Assembly: GCF_003633755.1 (NCBI RefSeq)
Contig: NZ_RBIL01000001.1
Coordinates: 1,411,426-1,475,425, forward strand
Reading direction: 5' to 3'
Origin: Solirubrobacter pauli
Lineage (GTDB): Bacteria > Actinomycetota > Thermoleophilia > Solirubrobacterales > Solirubrobacteraceae
Length of the DNA stretch: 64,000 nt
The stretch's first letter is position 1, and every line of letters starts with the position of its first letter. The notes under the pieces were generated by a model. The model saw nothing but the letters and a program-made list of their open reading frames with translations, searched no databases and had not been told where the DNA came from. Positions 39,688-48,308 of the stretch are shown here, piece after piece. Both the position numbers and the translations under genes were made by a program.

Positions 39688-40527
39688 ATGGACAAGCCAG
39701 TGCTCGGTGACTACAGGATCGAGGGGATCGTCGGGGTGGGGCGCATGGGCGTCGTTTATCTTGCGATCGACCGCATCACGGGACGCGCAGTCGCGTTGAA
39801 GGTGCTGCGTGATGACGTCGGCGTCGATCCTGTGTACCGCGCGCGCTTCCGGCGCGAGGGTGAGCTGCTCGCCCAGCTCAACCACCCGCACATCATCCCG
39901 ATCCACGGGATGGGCGAGGTCGACGGCGAGCTCTACATGGCCAGCCGCCTCGTCTCGAGCACGCTGCGCAACCTCATCCTCGCCGGTCCGATCTCCGTGG
40001 ACGACGCGATGACGATCCTCACCGCGCTGGCCACGGCGCTGGACGCCGCGCACGCCGTCGGCGTCGTGCACCGGGACGTCAAGCCCGCGAACGTGCTGAT
40101 CGACCCCGGGCCCGACGTCTACCTGGGCGACTTCGGCCTCGCGCGGGACCACGAGGGCAGCCAGCTGACCCTGCCGGGCCAGGTCCTGGGCACGATCGAC
40201 TACATGGCGCCGGAGCTGCTGGACGGCGAGCGCGTGGGCGCCGCGACCGACATATACGGACTGGCCTGTCTCGCCTGCGAGACGCTGACCGGTACCGTCC
40301 CCTATGTGCGCGAGACTGACGCCGCGACCATGTACGCCCACATCGTGGAGCCGCCCCCGAGCGTGTCCGAGCGCCGGCCCGAGTTGCCGGCGGCGCTCGA
40401 CGCCGTGCTCGCGGCGGGCATGGCGAAGGATCCCGAGGACCGGCCGGCGTCGGCGGGCGCGCTCGTCGTGGACATGCTGGGTGCGCTGGGCCGGCCCGCT
40501 CCCGCCTGCCTGGCCGAGGCGGCGTGA
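39688..40527 (+). CDS. Serine/threonine protein kinase (minimal, soluble)
   Basis: 279 residues. Gly loop VGVGRMGVVYLA (about 16-27), ALKVL Lys, HRDVKPANVLI (about 128), DFGLARD (about 147), MAPELLDGERVG and DIYGLA. Like its divergent neighbour it lacks membrane and sensor domains; the two share the unusual Gly-Arg-Met-Gly in the loop and a PEDRPASA end, suggesting a local duplication. The next kinase gene begins about 14 bases after its stop, so they are probably co-transcribed. Confidence 0.93.
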   Translation: MDKPVLGDYRIEGIVGVGRMGVVYLAIDRITGRAVALKVLRDDVGVDPVYRARFRREGELLAQLNHPHIIPIHGMGEVDGELYMASRLVSSTLRNLILAGPISVDDAMTILTALATALDAAHAVGVVHRDVKPANVLIDPGPDVYLGDFGLARDHEGSQLTLPGQVLGTIDYMAPELLDGERVGAATDIYGLACLACETLTGTVPYVRETDAATMYAHIVEPPPSVSERRPELPAALDAVLAAGMAKDPEDRPASAGALVVDMLGALGRPAPACLAEAA

Positions 40528-40540
40528 GGGACGTGATCCA

Positions 40541-41848
40541 CTGACCCGCCCTGACCAGCAGGCAACAGCCGTCGGGGGAGAGGCGCTCAACGGGCGCTAT
40601 GAGATCGTGGCGCCCATCTCCAGCGGGGCGATGGGTGCGGTGTACCGTGCCATCGACCGCGAGACGGGCTCGGACGTCGCCGTCAAGCGCCTGCTCGACG
40701 TGCGGCACGCGGCCCGCTTCGAGATCGAGGCGCGGCTGCTCGCGAGCCTCAGCCACCCGCGCGTGGTCAAGGTGCTCGACCACTCGAGCGACGAGCAGGG
40801 CCTGTACATCGTCATGGACCTCGTCCACGGGGTGGACCTCGGCGCGATCCTCAAGCGCAGCGGCAGCCCCGGGCTGACGCTCGGCGACGCGATCGAGTAC
40901 GTCCGCCACGGCTGCGAGGCGCTCTCGTACGTGCACTCCCAGCAGATCGTGCACCGCGACGTCAAGCCGCAGAACATGATCCACGGCGAGGACGGCGTGG
41001 TGCTGGTGGACTTCGGCGTCGCCCGCGCGCTGGGCAGCGAGGAGGACCAGGGCACGATCGCGGTCGGCACGCCGCGCTACATGGCGCCCGAGGTGTTCGC
41101 GGGCGGCACGGTCAGCGCCGCGAGCGACATCTTCAGCCTCGCCGCGACGCTGTGGACGCTGCTGATCGGCACCCCGCCCCGCTACGGCGACGTCCTCAAG
41201 CTCGACAAGCTCGCGCCCGACCTCCCGCCGGAGCTCCAGACCGCCCTCGCCGGCGGCCTCGAGATGTTGCCCGAGCAGCGGATCGCGACCGCCGCGGCGT
41301 TCGCGGACGCGATCGGCGTGCCCCTCACCGGCGACCGCGGCCACTCGCTCGCGCAGTCCCTCGGCCGGCCGACCACGCGGCGCAAGGTCATGGAGGCGAT
41401 CGTCCGCACCGCCGCCGGCATGTTCGAGGCGGCCGCCTGCTCGATCGCGCTGACCGACCCGTCGAACGGCGAGCTCGTCTACGAGGCCGCCTGGGGCGCC
41501 GGCGCGTCCGAGGTGGTCGGCATGCGCCTCCCGCCCGGCGTCGGCATCGCGGGCGCGGTCGTTGCGTCCGGGGACGGCGTCTTCGTGCCCGAGTGCCGCA
41601 AGGACCCGCGCTTCGCCCGCCAGGTCGCGGCGGGCACCGGCTACGTGCCCTACACGATGGTGGTCGCACCGCTCGTCCGCGAGGGCAAGACGATCGGCGT
41701 CCTGTCCGTGCTGGACCGCCGCGACGGCGGCCCCTACCTGCGCGAGGACCTCGGCAAGGTCGCCCTGTTCGCCGACCTCGCCGTCGTCGCGCTGGACCTC
41801 GACACGTTCCCGCTCTCCTCGAGCGGCGGGCGCACGCTGCTCGCGTAA
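40541..41848 (+). CDS. Serine/threonine kinase with C-terminal GAF domain, probable CTG start
   Basis: 435 residues if read from the CTG at 40541. Kinase domain about 18-275: ISSGAMGAVYRA, AVKRL, HRDVKPQNMI, DFGVARAL, MAPEVFAG. GAF domain about 285-425 (RRKVMEAIVRTAAGMFEA to the YVPYTMVVAPLVREGKTIGVLSV core, in pieces), a likely ligand or redox sensor. Between the preceding stop and the kinase fold there is no in-frame ATG, GTG or TTG. The first GTG falls inside the kinase N-lobe, and earlier starts lie out of frame within the previous gene. CTG preceded by GAGGGA at 9 bases is the best start; read-through from the previous kinase gene is the alternative. Confidence 0.8.
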   Translation: MTRPDQQATAVGGEALNGRYEIVAPISSGAMGAVYRAIDRETGSDVAVKRLLDVRHAARFEIEARLLASLSHPRVVKVLDHSSDEQGLYIVMDLVHGVDLGAILKRSGSPGLTLGDAIEYVRHGCEALSYVHSQQIVHRDVKPQNMIHGEDGVVLVDFGVARALGSEEDQGTIAVGTPRYMAPEVFAGGTVSAASDIFSLAATLWTLLIGTPPRYGDVLKLDKLAPDLPPELQTALAGGLEMLPEQRIATAAAFADAIGVPLTGDRGHSLAQSLGRPTTRRKVMEAIVRTAAGMFEAAACSIALTDPSNGELVYEAAWGAGASEVVGMRLPPGVGIAGAVVASGDGVFVPECRKDPRFARQVAAGTGYVPYTMVVAPLVREGKTIGVLSVLDRRDGGPYLREDLGKVALFADLAVVALDLDTFPLSSSGGRTLLA

Positions 41849-41865
41849 ACGGGCCGCCGTGGCGC

Positions 41866-42969
41866 TCAGCGCGCCTTGATCGACTCCGCGATCGCCTTCG
41901 CCGCGTCGAGGCGCTCGCCCTTGGTGGCGTTGACGGTGATCGCGATGCCGCCCCAGGCGGGGTCGTTGAGCAGCAGGTCGCCGCAGCGGCGGGACGCGCA
42001 TTCCGGGACGCCGTAGTTCTCGACGATCGCGAGGTTGGACTCCTTCGCCGCCGACTCGAGGGGCTGCAGCTTGCCGACCTGGAACGAGCCCGGGTTCGCG
42101 TCCTCCTCCGGCGTGTGGAAGATGCGGATGACGAGGCCGTCGTCGCCGCGCAGGGTGCGCGCGAGCAGGCGGCCGCCGCTCTGGCGCTCGACGCCGCTGA
42201 TCTTGAAGGCGCGCGGCGCGCGGCCCTCCCAGCCGGGGCCGGAGATGCGGCGGAACGGGTCCTGGGTCGGCTCGGCGCCGGCCTCGGCCGTCGCGGTGGG
42301 CGTCGGCTTGGGCTTGGGCTCCTCCTCGTCGCCACCGAGCAGCAGGACCGCGCCGACGATCAGCAGCAGGAGCAACAGCAGCAGGAGGGCGAGGATCAGC
42401 CACTTCTTCGACTTGGGCTTCTCGCCGAGGTACTTGCCGCAGTGCGGGCAGATCTCGGTGCCCTTGTCGATCTCGCCGAAGCAGTACGGGCACTGCTCGG
42501 CCTCGGGCGGCAGCTCGGCGGTCGCGACCATGTCGAGCTTCTCGGGGCGCAGCGTGTCCGCGTAGGTCGTCGGGACGTCCATCGTGCCCGCGTAGCGGCG
42601 GACGCGCACGTTCAGCGGGTTGTCGCAGTCGATCCACAGGGTCACCGCGTCGACCTGGACGTCGACCTCGGCCACACCGCCCGCGCGCCGGCGCGGGATG
42701 ATCTGGTGCTGGACCTCCGTGCCGCCCCAGACGAGCACGACCCGGTCCTGGAGCACGAGCGACGCGCCGGGCTCCCATTTGCCGAGCCACACCTGCAGCG
42801 GGACGAACAGCTCACCGGTGTCGTAGCGGCCGACGTGGGAGGCGACGTCGGGCGCGAAGTACTCGATCGCCTCGTCGACGTCCGCGGCGAAGCGCGGATC
42901 GGTCACCGCGGCGCGGGTGCGGGCGGCGGCGTCGTAGAGGGTCTGGGTCTGATCCTGGCCCGTCGTCAC
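41866..42969 (-). CDS. Zinc-ribbon, single-pass membrane protein of unknown function
   Basis: 367 residues. The N-terminal 150 form an unrecognised domain (beta-rich, DRVVLVWGGTEVQHQ). A zinc ribbon lies about 159-177 (CPYCFGEIDKG then CPHCGKYLG). A basic KPKSKK segment precedes a leucine-only-like membrane helix (LILALLLLLLLLLIVGAVLLL in part, about 190-210). A Pro/Thr/Glu linker leads to an outer domain with two Cys close together (PECASRRCGD). The arrangement, next to Ser/Thr kinases, suggests a regulated membrane protein. GTG at 42969 fits a TACCGT box; a longer frame would run into the divergent oxidoreductase gene. Confidence 0.65.
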   Translation of the reverse strand: MTTGQDQTQTLYDAAARTRAAVTDPRFAADVDEAIEYFAPDVASHVGRYDTGELFVPLQVWLGKWEPGASLVLQDRVVLVWGGTEVQHQIIPRRRAGGVAEVDVQVDAVTLWIDCDNPLNVRVRRYAGTMDVPTTYADTLRPEKLDMVATAELPPEAEQCPYCFGEIDKGTEICPHCGKYLGEKPKSKKWLILALLLLLLLLLIVGAVLLLGGDEEEPKPKPTPTATAEAGAEPTQDPFRRISGPGWEGRAPRAFKISGVERQSGGRLLARTLRGDDGLVIRIFHTPEEDANPGSFQVGKLQPLESAAKESNLAIVENYGVPECASRRCGDLLLNDPAWGGIAITVNATKGERLDAAKAIAESIKAR

Positions 42970-42976
42970 TGGACGG

Positions 42977-42982
42977 ACGGTA
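42977..42982 (-). promoter_or_regulatory. Putative -10 box (TACCGT) of the zinc-ribbon protein gene
   Basis: TACCGT ends 7 bases before the GTG at 42969 on the minus strand. Confidence 0.4.
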
Positions 42983-43007
42983 CTTGCTCTCGCGGACCAG
43001 CGCCGGT

Positions 43008-43013
43008 TAGCGT
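43008..43013 (+). promoter_or_regulatory. Putative -10 box (TAGCGT) of the GMC oxidoreductase gene
   Basis: TAGCGT ends 9 bases before the TTG at 43023; no Shine-Dalgarno sequence is present. Confidence 0.4.
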
Positions 43014-43022
43014 TGGGCCACA

Positions 43023-44720
43023 TTGAGTCCTGACACGCATTTCGACGCGATCGTCGTCGGCTCCGGGTTCGGCGGAGCGGTGACCGCCTACCGGCTGGCC
43101 GAGGCGGGCAAGCGCGCCCTGGTCCTCGAGCGGGGCCGGCCGTATCCCCCGGGCTCGTTCACGCGCAGCCCGTACCGCGCCCGCGAGAGCTTCTGGGACC
43201 CGCCGCGCGGCCTGACGGGCATGTACCACTACTGGTCCTTCAAGGGCATCGACGCGCTCGTCTCCGCCGGCCTGGGCGGCGGCTCGCTGATCTACGCGAA
43301 CGTCTTCATCCGCAAGGACGAGCGCTGGTTCGTGCATGAGGACCTCAACGACGGCGGGTACGAGCACTGGCCCGTCGACCGCGCGACGCTCGACCCGCAC
43401 TACGACCGCGTCGAGCGGATGATCGGCTTCCAGCGCTTCCCGGTCGAGCACGAGCCGTACGCGTCGACGCCGAAGACGCTCGCCTTCAAGGAGGCCGCGA
43501 CCGCGCTCGGGCTCGAGCACTACCACCCGCCGCTGGCGGTCACGTTCGCCAACGAGGGCCGCCCGCCCGTGCCCGGCGAGGCGATCGTCGAGGAGCTCCC
43601 GAACCTGCACGGGCGCACGCGCACGACCTGCCAGATGTGCGGCGAGTGCGACGTCGGCTGCAACTTCGGCGCCAAGAACACGCTCGACTACAACTACCTC
43701 ACGCACGCCCAGCACCAGGGCGCGGAGATCCGCACGCTCGCGGACGTGCGCCGCTTCGAGCCGCGCGCCGGCGGCGGCTACACCGTCCACTACGCGGACC
43801 TGGACGCCGGCGCGCCCGAGGCTCCGCCGACGGTCACGCTGACGTGCGACCACCTGATCCTGTCGGCGGGCACGCTCGGCACGACCAACCTGCTGCTGCG
43901 CAACCGGTCCGCGCTGCCCGGGCTGAGCAAGAAGATCGGCACGCGCTTCTGCGGCAACGGCGACCTGCTCACGCTCATCCTCAACACCAGCAAGGTCACC
44001 GACGGCAAGCGCGAGCCGCGGATCGTCGACCCGGGCTACGGCCCGGTCATCACGACGACCGCACGCATCCCGGGCGCCGAGGACGGCGGCGAGGGCCGCG
44101 GCTTCTACCTCCAGGACGCGGGCTACCCGCAGCACCTGGCCTGGATCCTGCACGTGCTCTCCGCCCCTGTGCAGCTGTGGCGCTGGCGCACGGGCGCGAC
44201 GCACCTGGTCAAGAACTGGCTCAAGGGCTCGCCGGACACCGACGTCACCGCCCACCTCGCCGACCTGATGCTGCCGAGCGAGCTCTCCTCGGGCGGCCTG
44301 CCGCTCCTGAGCATGGGTCGCGACATCCCCGACGGGCGGATGCACCTCAGGAACGGCCGCTTGGACCTGGACTGGAACCGCAAGGCGTCCGAGGACTACT
44401 TCTCGCGCGTGCGCACGATCTCCCGCGACATGGCGGGCGTACTCGGCGGGCGCTTCGCCGACAACCCGATCTGGTTCCTCAAGCGCGTGATCACCGTGCA
44501 CCCGCTGGGCGGCGCGCCGATGGGCCGCACGCGCGAGGAGGGCGTCGTCGACGCGTTCGGCAACGTCTTCGGCCAGCCCGGCCTGCACGTCGCCGACGGC
44601 TCGGTCATGCCCGGCCCGACCGGCCCCAACCCCAGCTTCACGATCGCGGCGCTCGCGGACCGCTTCGCCGACCAGATCATCGACCCCGACCGGAGAGCCG
44701 CGGAGGCGGCGGCCAGATGA
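43023..44720 (+). CDS. GMC-family FAD oxidoreductase, cholesterol-oxidase-like
   Basis: 565 residues from a TTG start. FAD motif VVGSGFGGAVTAYRLAEAG (about 11-29), GLGGGSLIYANVFIR (flavin contact, about 83-97), and the C-terminal active-site segment HPLGGAPMG with His493. A Cys-rich insert CQMCGECDVGCNFGAKNT (about 205-222) looks like a ferredoxin-type loop and is usual in this bacterial branch. It should oxidise a sterol or other hydroxyl, giving H2O2 or passing electrons on. Its stop overlaps the ATG of the next gene. Cholesterol itself is only the best-known family substrate. Confidence 0.88.
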   Translation: MSPDTHFDAIVVGSGFGGAVTAYRLAEAGKRALVLERGRPYPPGSFTRSPYRARESFWDPPRGLTGMYHYWSFKGIDALVSAGLGGGSLIYANVFIRKDERWFVHEDLNDGGYEHWPVDRATLDPHYDRVERMIGFQRFPVEHEPYASTPKTLAFKEAATALGLEHYHPPLAVTFANEGRPPVPGEAIVEELPNLHGRTRTTCQMCGECDVGCNFGAKNTLDYNYLTHAQHQGAEIRTLADVRRFEPRAGGGYTVHYADLDAGAPEAPPTVTLTCDHLILSAGTLGTTNLLLRNRSALPGLSKKIGTRFCGNGDLLTLILNTSKVTDGKREPRIVDPGYGPVITTTARIPGAEDGGEGRGFYLQDAGYPQHLAWILHVLSAPVQLWRWRTGATHLVKNWLKGSPDTDVTAHLADLMLPSELSSGGLPLLSMGRDIPDGRMHLRNGRLDLDWNRKASEDYFSRVRTISRDMAGVLGGRFADNPIWFLKRVITVHPLGGAPMGRTREEGVVDAFGNVFGQPGLHVADGSVMPGPTGPNPSFTIAALADRFADQIIDPDRRAAEAAAR

Positions 44721-45352
44721 GCGCAACCGTTCGCTTCACCGAGGAGATGCTCGGCCACGTCACGTTCGGCGAGACCGACTACGCGCGTGGCGCGCAGCCG
44801 GACCGCGACGGCTCGGCCGCGTTCATGTTCCACCTCACGATCGAGGTGGCCGACATCGACGCCTTCAGCCAGGACCCGCTGCGGCCCGCGGACGCGCGCG
44901 GCTACGTGCACTGCGACGCGCTGGGCGGCCGGCTGCCCGTCGTCGCCGGGTTCTTCAACCTGTTCGTGGACCAGGAGCCGGGCGTCAAGCACATGCTCTA
45001 CCGGCTGCACTTCTACGACGGCGTCGGGCACCCGCTGACGATGATCGGCCACAAGGTGGTGGAGAACGACGCGGGGTTCGACCTGTGGAAGGACACGACC
45101 ACGCTGTTCACGCGCGTGCTCCGCGGCCACGTCGCCGAGGGGGAGGACGAGGGCGCGGAGGTGGTCGGCTCCGGGATCATCATCATCCGGATGCGAGACT
45201 TCGCCAAGCAGCTCACGACGTTCCGGTCCTCGGGACCGGGCCTCGGCGCGCAGCTCGGCGCGCTCGTCAAGTTCGGGGTGATCTTCGTCCAGCAGCTCGC
45301 CCAGGTGTACCTACGCAGGGGGTCAAAGCAGCGTGTCGCCGCGCAAGGCTAA
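44717..45352 (+). CDS. Unknown protein coupled to the GMC oxidoreductase
   Basis: 211 residues, soluble, mostly beta strands (VRFTEEMLGHVTFGE, FMFHLTIEVADIDAF, HVLYRLHFYDG-like, GSGIIIIRMRDFAKQL) with an amphipathic C-terminal helix. The start overlaps the oxidoreductase stop (ATGA). I recall this domain fused between a GMC oxidoreductase and an alpha/beta hydrolase in other bacteria, which would link it to the hydrolase gene at 53446; this should be checked. No catalytic motif seen. Confidence 0.65.
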   Translation: MSATVRFTEEMLGHVTFGETDYARGAQPDRDGSAAFMFHLTIEVADIDAFSQDPLRPADARGYVHCDALGGRLPVVAGFFNLFVDQEPGVKHMLYRLHFYDGVGHPLTMIGHKVVENDAGFDLWKDTTTLFTRVLRGHVAEGEDEGAEVVGSGIIIIRMRDFAKQLTTFRSSGPGLGAQLGALVKFGVIFVQQLAQVYLRRGSKQRVAAQG

Positions 45353-46070
45353 GCGGCTCAAGGCCGCCGAGGCGGTCAGAACGAGGTCCAGTGGCCGCAC
45401 GCACGTGCTCGGCTTCCTCGCCGGCGGCGCGGTGCTGACCGTGTTCGGCGCCGAGCTCACGCGCGTGTGGCGGCTCGGCACGCTCCCGCGCTCCCGCCAG
45501 ATCCACTCCGAGGAGGAGCGGCGCTCGAAGCCCGTCGAGGCGCTGATGACGCTGCGCGAGGGCTACGCCGTCTCCCGCACGCGCGAGAACGCGCTGTTCA
45601 ACATGCTCGCCTCCTTCACGGTCGCGTTCGGGATCACGCGCGGCATCACGTGGACGATCCGCGAGAAGGGCGGGTTCGGCCCGATCAAGGACGTCGTGGT
45701 CGGCGACCGCCACATCCACCACTTCCTGCCGGGCGGGATCCTCGCGCTCGCGGCCGGCGGCGTCGCCATCGGCACGAAGGGCGAGCAGCTCGACAAGTAC
45801 CTCGCGTTCCCGTTCGGGGTGGGCGTCGCCCTCGTGCTCGACGAGTCCGCGTTGCTGCTCGAGCTCGACGACGTCTACTGGACCGAGGAGGGCGTGCTGA
45901 GCGTCCAGATCGCGTTCGCGGCGATCGCGATGCTGTCCGCGATGGCGTACCTCATCCGCATGCTGCGCAACCCGGAGACGCAGGACTCCGAGTCCGACTG
46001 GGAGCTGGCCGCCAAGGCCTGGGACGACCTCCAGATGAGCTCCGGAGGCGTCCCGGGAATCGGGATCTAG
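45333..46070 (+). CDS. Membrane protein with HIHHF motif, unknown function
   Basis: 245 residues from a GTG at 45333, overlapping the previous gene by 20 bases. Basic N-terminus, a first hydrophobic stretch (about 24-45), then a membrane domain about 90-215 with four helices. GDRHIHHFLPGGILAL (about 125-140) puts three His at a membrane boundary and could bind a metal; LVLDESALLLELDDVYW adds acidic residues inside a helix region. Co-transcription with the oxidoreductase points to the same pathway. Its TAG shares CTAG at 46067-46070 with the convergent gene's stop. Confidence 0.6.
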   Translation: MSPRKAKRLKAAEAVRTRSSGRTHVLGFLAGGAVLTVFGAELTRVWRLGTLPRSRQIHSEEERRSKPVEALMTLREGYAVSRTRENALFNMLASFTVAFGITRGITWTIREKGGFGPIKDVVVGDRHIHHFLPGGILALAAGGVAIGTKGEQLDKYLAFPFGVGVALVLDESALLLELDDVYWTEEGVLSVQIAFAAIAMLSAMAYLIRMLRNPETQDSESDWELAAKAWDDLQMSSGGVPGIGI

Positions 46071-47269
46071 TTCGACTCGGCGTCGACGAGCCGCGGGCCG
46101 TAGGCCGGCGGCGCGATCAGGAAGGCGACGCCGAAGCCGCTCATCACGCCGACCATCAGGGCGCCCACCCACAGGGTGGGCTCCCAGCCGATGCCCTTGT
46201 CGAGCGCGAGGATGCCGTAGTAGGAGATCCACAGCACGGCGGCCGCGATCGGGCCCGCGGTGCGGATGCCGCCGAGCGTCAGCCGCTGTCCGGCGGGCGC
46301 GCGGCTCTGCAGCACGTCGATCGCGAGGCCGGTGAGGATCAGCGGGAAGATCAGCGGCCAGTCGCGGTACTCGGTCATGATGCTCACCAGCAGGCCGTAG
46401 CCGGTGAAGATCAGCGTCATCGCGCCGAACGGGATGCGCCAGCGGCGCAGGAGCAGCAGCGCCGGGCCGAGCAGGATCAGCGTCGTGATGATCATCGACG
46501 CGATGCCGTGGCTGGCGGAGTAGTAGTAGAACGGCCACTGGTCGTCGCCGTAGCCGGTCAGCCCCGCGTTCAGCGACTGCGTCTGGTCGGTGAAGTCGTC
46601 CTTGAAGTTCGCCTGGTAGTCGGCGACGAAGTCGCTCGTCGGCGTGACGTTGGTCATGAACGCAGACAGGTACATCGTGATGAAGCCGGAGACGCCGATG
46701 AACAGCATCGTGCTCAGCAGCACCGGCGCGAAGCCCTTGAAGTCCAGCGCGATGTCCTGCTTGGCCCACATCGACCGGATGCCGGTGGAGCTCACCAGCA
46801 GACCGCCGAAGAACAGCAGCAGGTGCGGCGGCGAGTAGATCGCGTCCACGCCGACCTCGAAGCCGTAGGCGGAGTGCCAGATGAAGTCGGTCGGGCCGCC
46901 GAGGCCGAGCGTGATCAGGCCGAGGATGGCGACGCCGTACCCGACCGGGATGGCTTTGAGGTCCGGGATCAGCGACTTGCGCGGATCAGCGCCGGCGGCG
47001 AGCTGGTACTTCGTGACGAGCAGGCCCACCCACACGCCGATCACGGTCATGCCGGCGTACAGGAACAGGTGCGGCAGCGACCAGAAGGACTCCTGGCCCG
47101 TCTTGTTGTTGTGGCCGCGGCCGTCGAAGAACATCGCGACGATCGGCCACACCGTGAGGGCGGCGGTGATCAGGTCCTCGCGGTACGTGGTCACGGGGCG
47201 CTCGCCGCGCGCCGCCGACGGGGCGCTGCGCGCCATCTGAGTCAGGCCTGCTGCCATGGCGCTGATCAT
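46067..47269 (-). CDS. Polytopic membrane protein, unknown function
   Basis: 400 residues with about nine hydrophobic segments. Two similar boundary motifs occur, SFWSLPHLFLYAGM (about 61-74) and AIYSPPHLLLFFGG (about 141-154), the second shortly after GGPTDFIWH; conserved His beside Pro in both suggests an internal repeat and metal or heme contact. A large outer loop (about 215-245) is rich in Asp and Asn. I do not recognise the family. It lies 34 bases after the flavoprotein gene, so probably in the same operon. Start ATG 47269; ATG 47257 is an alternative. Confidence 0.6.
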   Translation of the reverse strand: MISAMAAGLTQMARSAPSAARGERPVTTYREDLITAALTVWPIVAMFFDGRGHNNKTGQESFWSLPHLFLYAGMTVIGVWVGLLVTKYQLAAGADPRKSLIPDLKAIPVGYGVAILGLITLGLGGPTDFIWHSAYGFEVGVDAIYSPPHLLLFFGGLLVSSTGIRSMWAKQDIALDFKGFAPVLLSTMLFIGVSGFITMYLSAFMTNVTPTSDFVADYQANFKDDFTDQTQSLNAGLTGYGDDQWPFYYYSASHGIASMIITTLILLGPALLLLRRWRIPFGAMTLIFTGYGLLVSIMTEYRDWPLIFPLILTGLAIDVLQSRAPAGQRLTLGGIRTAGPIAAAVLWISYYGILALDKGIGWEPTLWVGALMVGVMSGFGVAFLIAPPAYGPRLVDAESN

Positions 47270-47303
47270 CTTCCGAACGCGCGGAAAAAGCGAGTCCGAA
47301 AGG

Positions 47304-48308
47304 TCAGGTGGCGGCGGCGATGTGCCGCGCCACGAGCGTCGCGGCCGCGGGCGCGCCGCGCACGAAGCCGAAGAACGGCCCGAAGTCGGCGGTCGCGGTG
47401 AAGCCCGGCAGGTACAGGCCGGGGCGCGCGACGGACTGCATGTGCTCGTCGAGCGCGGCGGTCGCGAGCGGCGGGAGGTACGGCACGCGGGCCAGATCGG
47501 CGGCGTAGCCGGTGGCGAGCACGATCCGGTCGGGGCGCAGGCGAGCGCCGTCGCTGAGCTCGACGTGTCCGCTTGCGGACACCACCTCGCCGATGTGGAC
47601 GTGCGCGTCCACGATCCGCGGGGCGAGCCACGGCTCGAGCGTGAGCCGCCCGACCTCCCAGAACCGTCGTGCGATCGCCGTGCGGTCGGCCTCCGGCAGC
47701 GTGCGCCAGTAGTCGGGCACGTCGAGCGTGCGCCGGACGTGCTCGTCCACGAACGCCCAGCTCGTCTCGGCGAAGCGCGGCTGCGCGTGGCGGTGGACGA
47801 CGTCCACGCGCGCGGCGCCGTGCTCGAGCAGCAGCGCGGCGGTCTCGTAGGCCGACTGGCGCCCGCCGACGATCAGGTACTCGGCGCCGGACGCGTCCGC
47901 GAAGTCGACGTAGTCGACGGTGTGGGCCTCGTCGGTGGCCCACCCGGGCCGGTGCTGGAAGTACGCGACGCCGGGCGCGGCGACCACGAACGGCGCGTCG
48001 GGCAGCGCGGTCAGCTGCTCCTCCACCACCTCGATGCCGGCCTCGTCCTGGAACCAGGCGGCGTAGTCGAGGAACAGCGGCAGCGGGATCGGGTCGGGCG
48101 GGTCGGGGCAGAACGCGAGGAACGTCAGCTCACCCGCGTGGTCCATGTGCCAGTCGGGCCCGCTGCGCAGGAGCATCCCGGCCGGCATGTGGTCGCGCCA
48201 GAAGCCCATCGGCCGGCCGTACACCGTCACGGACAGCCCGCGGTCGCGCAGCGCCTTGGCCGTCGCGAGCCCGTACGGCCCGGCCCCGATGACGGCGACG
48301 TCGGTCAT
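47304..48308 (-). CDS. FAD-dependent NAD(P)-binding oxidoreductase (flavin monooxygenase-like)
   Basis: 334 residues. FAD motif VIGAGPYGLATAKALRDRG (about 5-23), second nucleotide motif LIVGGRQSAYETA (about 144-156), and LATGYAADL near the C-terminus, typical of FMO-like and lysine-hydroxylase-type flavoproteins. It is shorter than full FMO enzymes (450+). Likely hydroxylates or reduces a small substrate with NADPH. ATG at 48308 overlaps the thiolase stop (ATGA). Confidence 0.82.
   Translation of the reverse strand: MTDVAVIGAGPYGLATAKALRDRGLSVTVYGRPMGFWRDHMPAGMLLRSGPDWHMDHAGELTFLAFCPDPPDPIPLPLFLDYAAWFQDEAGIEVVEEQLTALPDAPFVVAAPGVAYFQHRPGWATDEAHTVDYVDFADASGAEYLIVGGRQSAYETAALLLEHGAARVDVVHRHAQPRFAETSWAFVDEHVRRTLDVPDYWRTLPEADRTAIARRFWEVGRLTLEPWLAPRIVDAHVHIGEVVSASGHVELSDGARLRPDRIVLATGYAADLARVPYLPPLATAALDEHMQSVARPGLYLPGFTATADFGPFFGFVRGAPAAATLVARHIAAAT

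Noticed and set aside
39688-41848. One fused double-kinase gene
   Set aside because: A clear stop at 40525-40527 ends the first kinase after a complete C-lobe; joining needs a frameshift, so I kept two genes.
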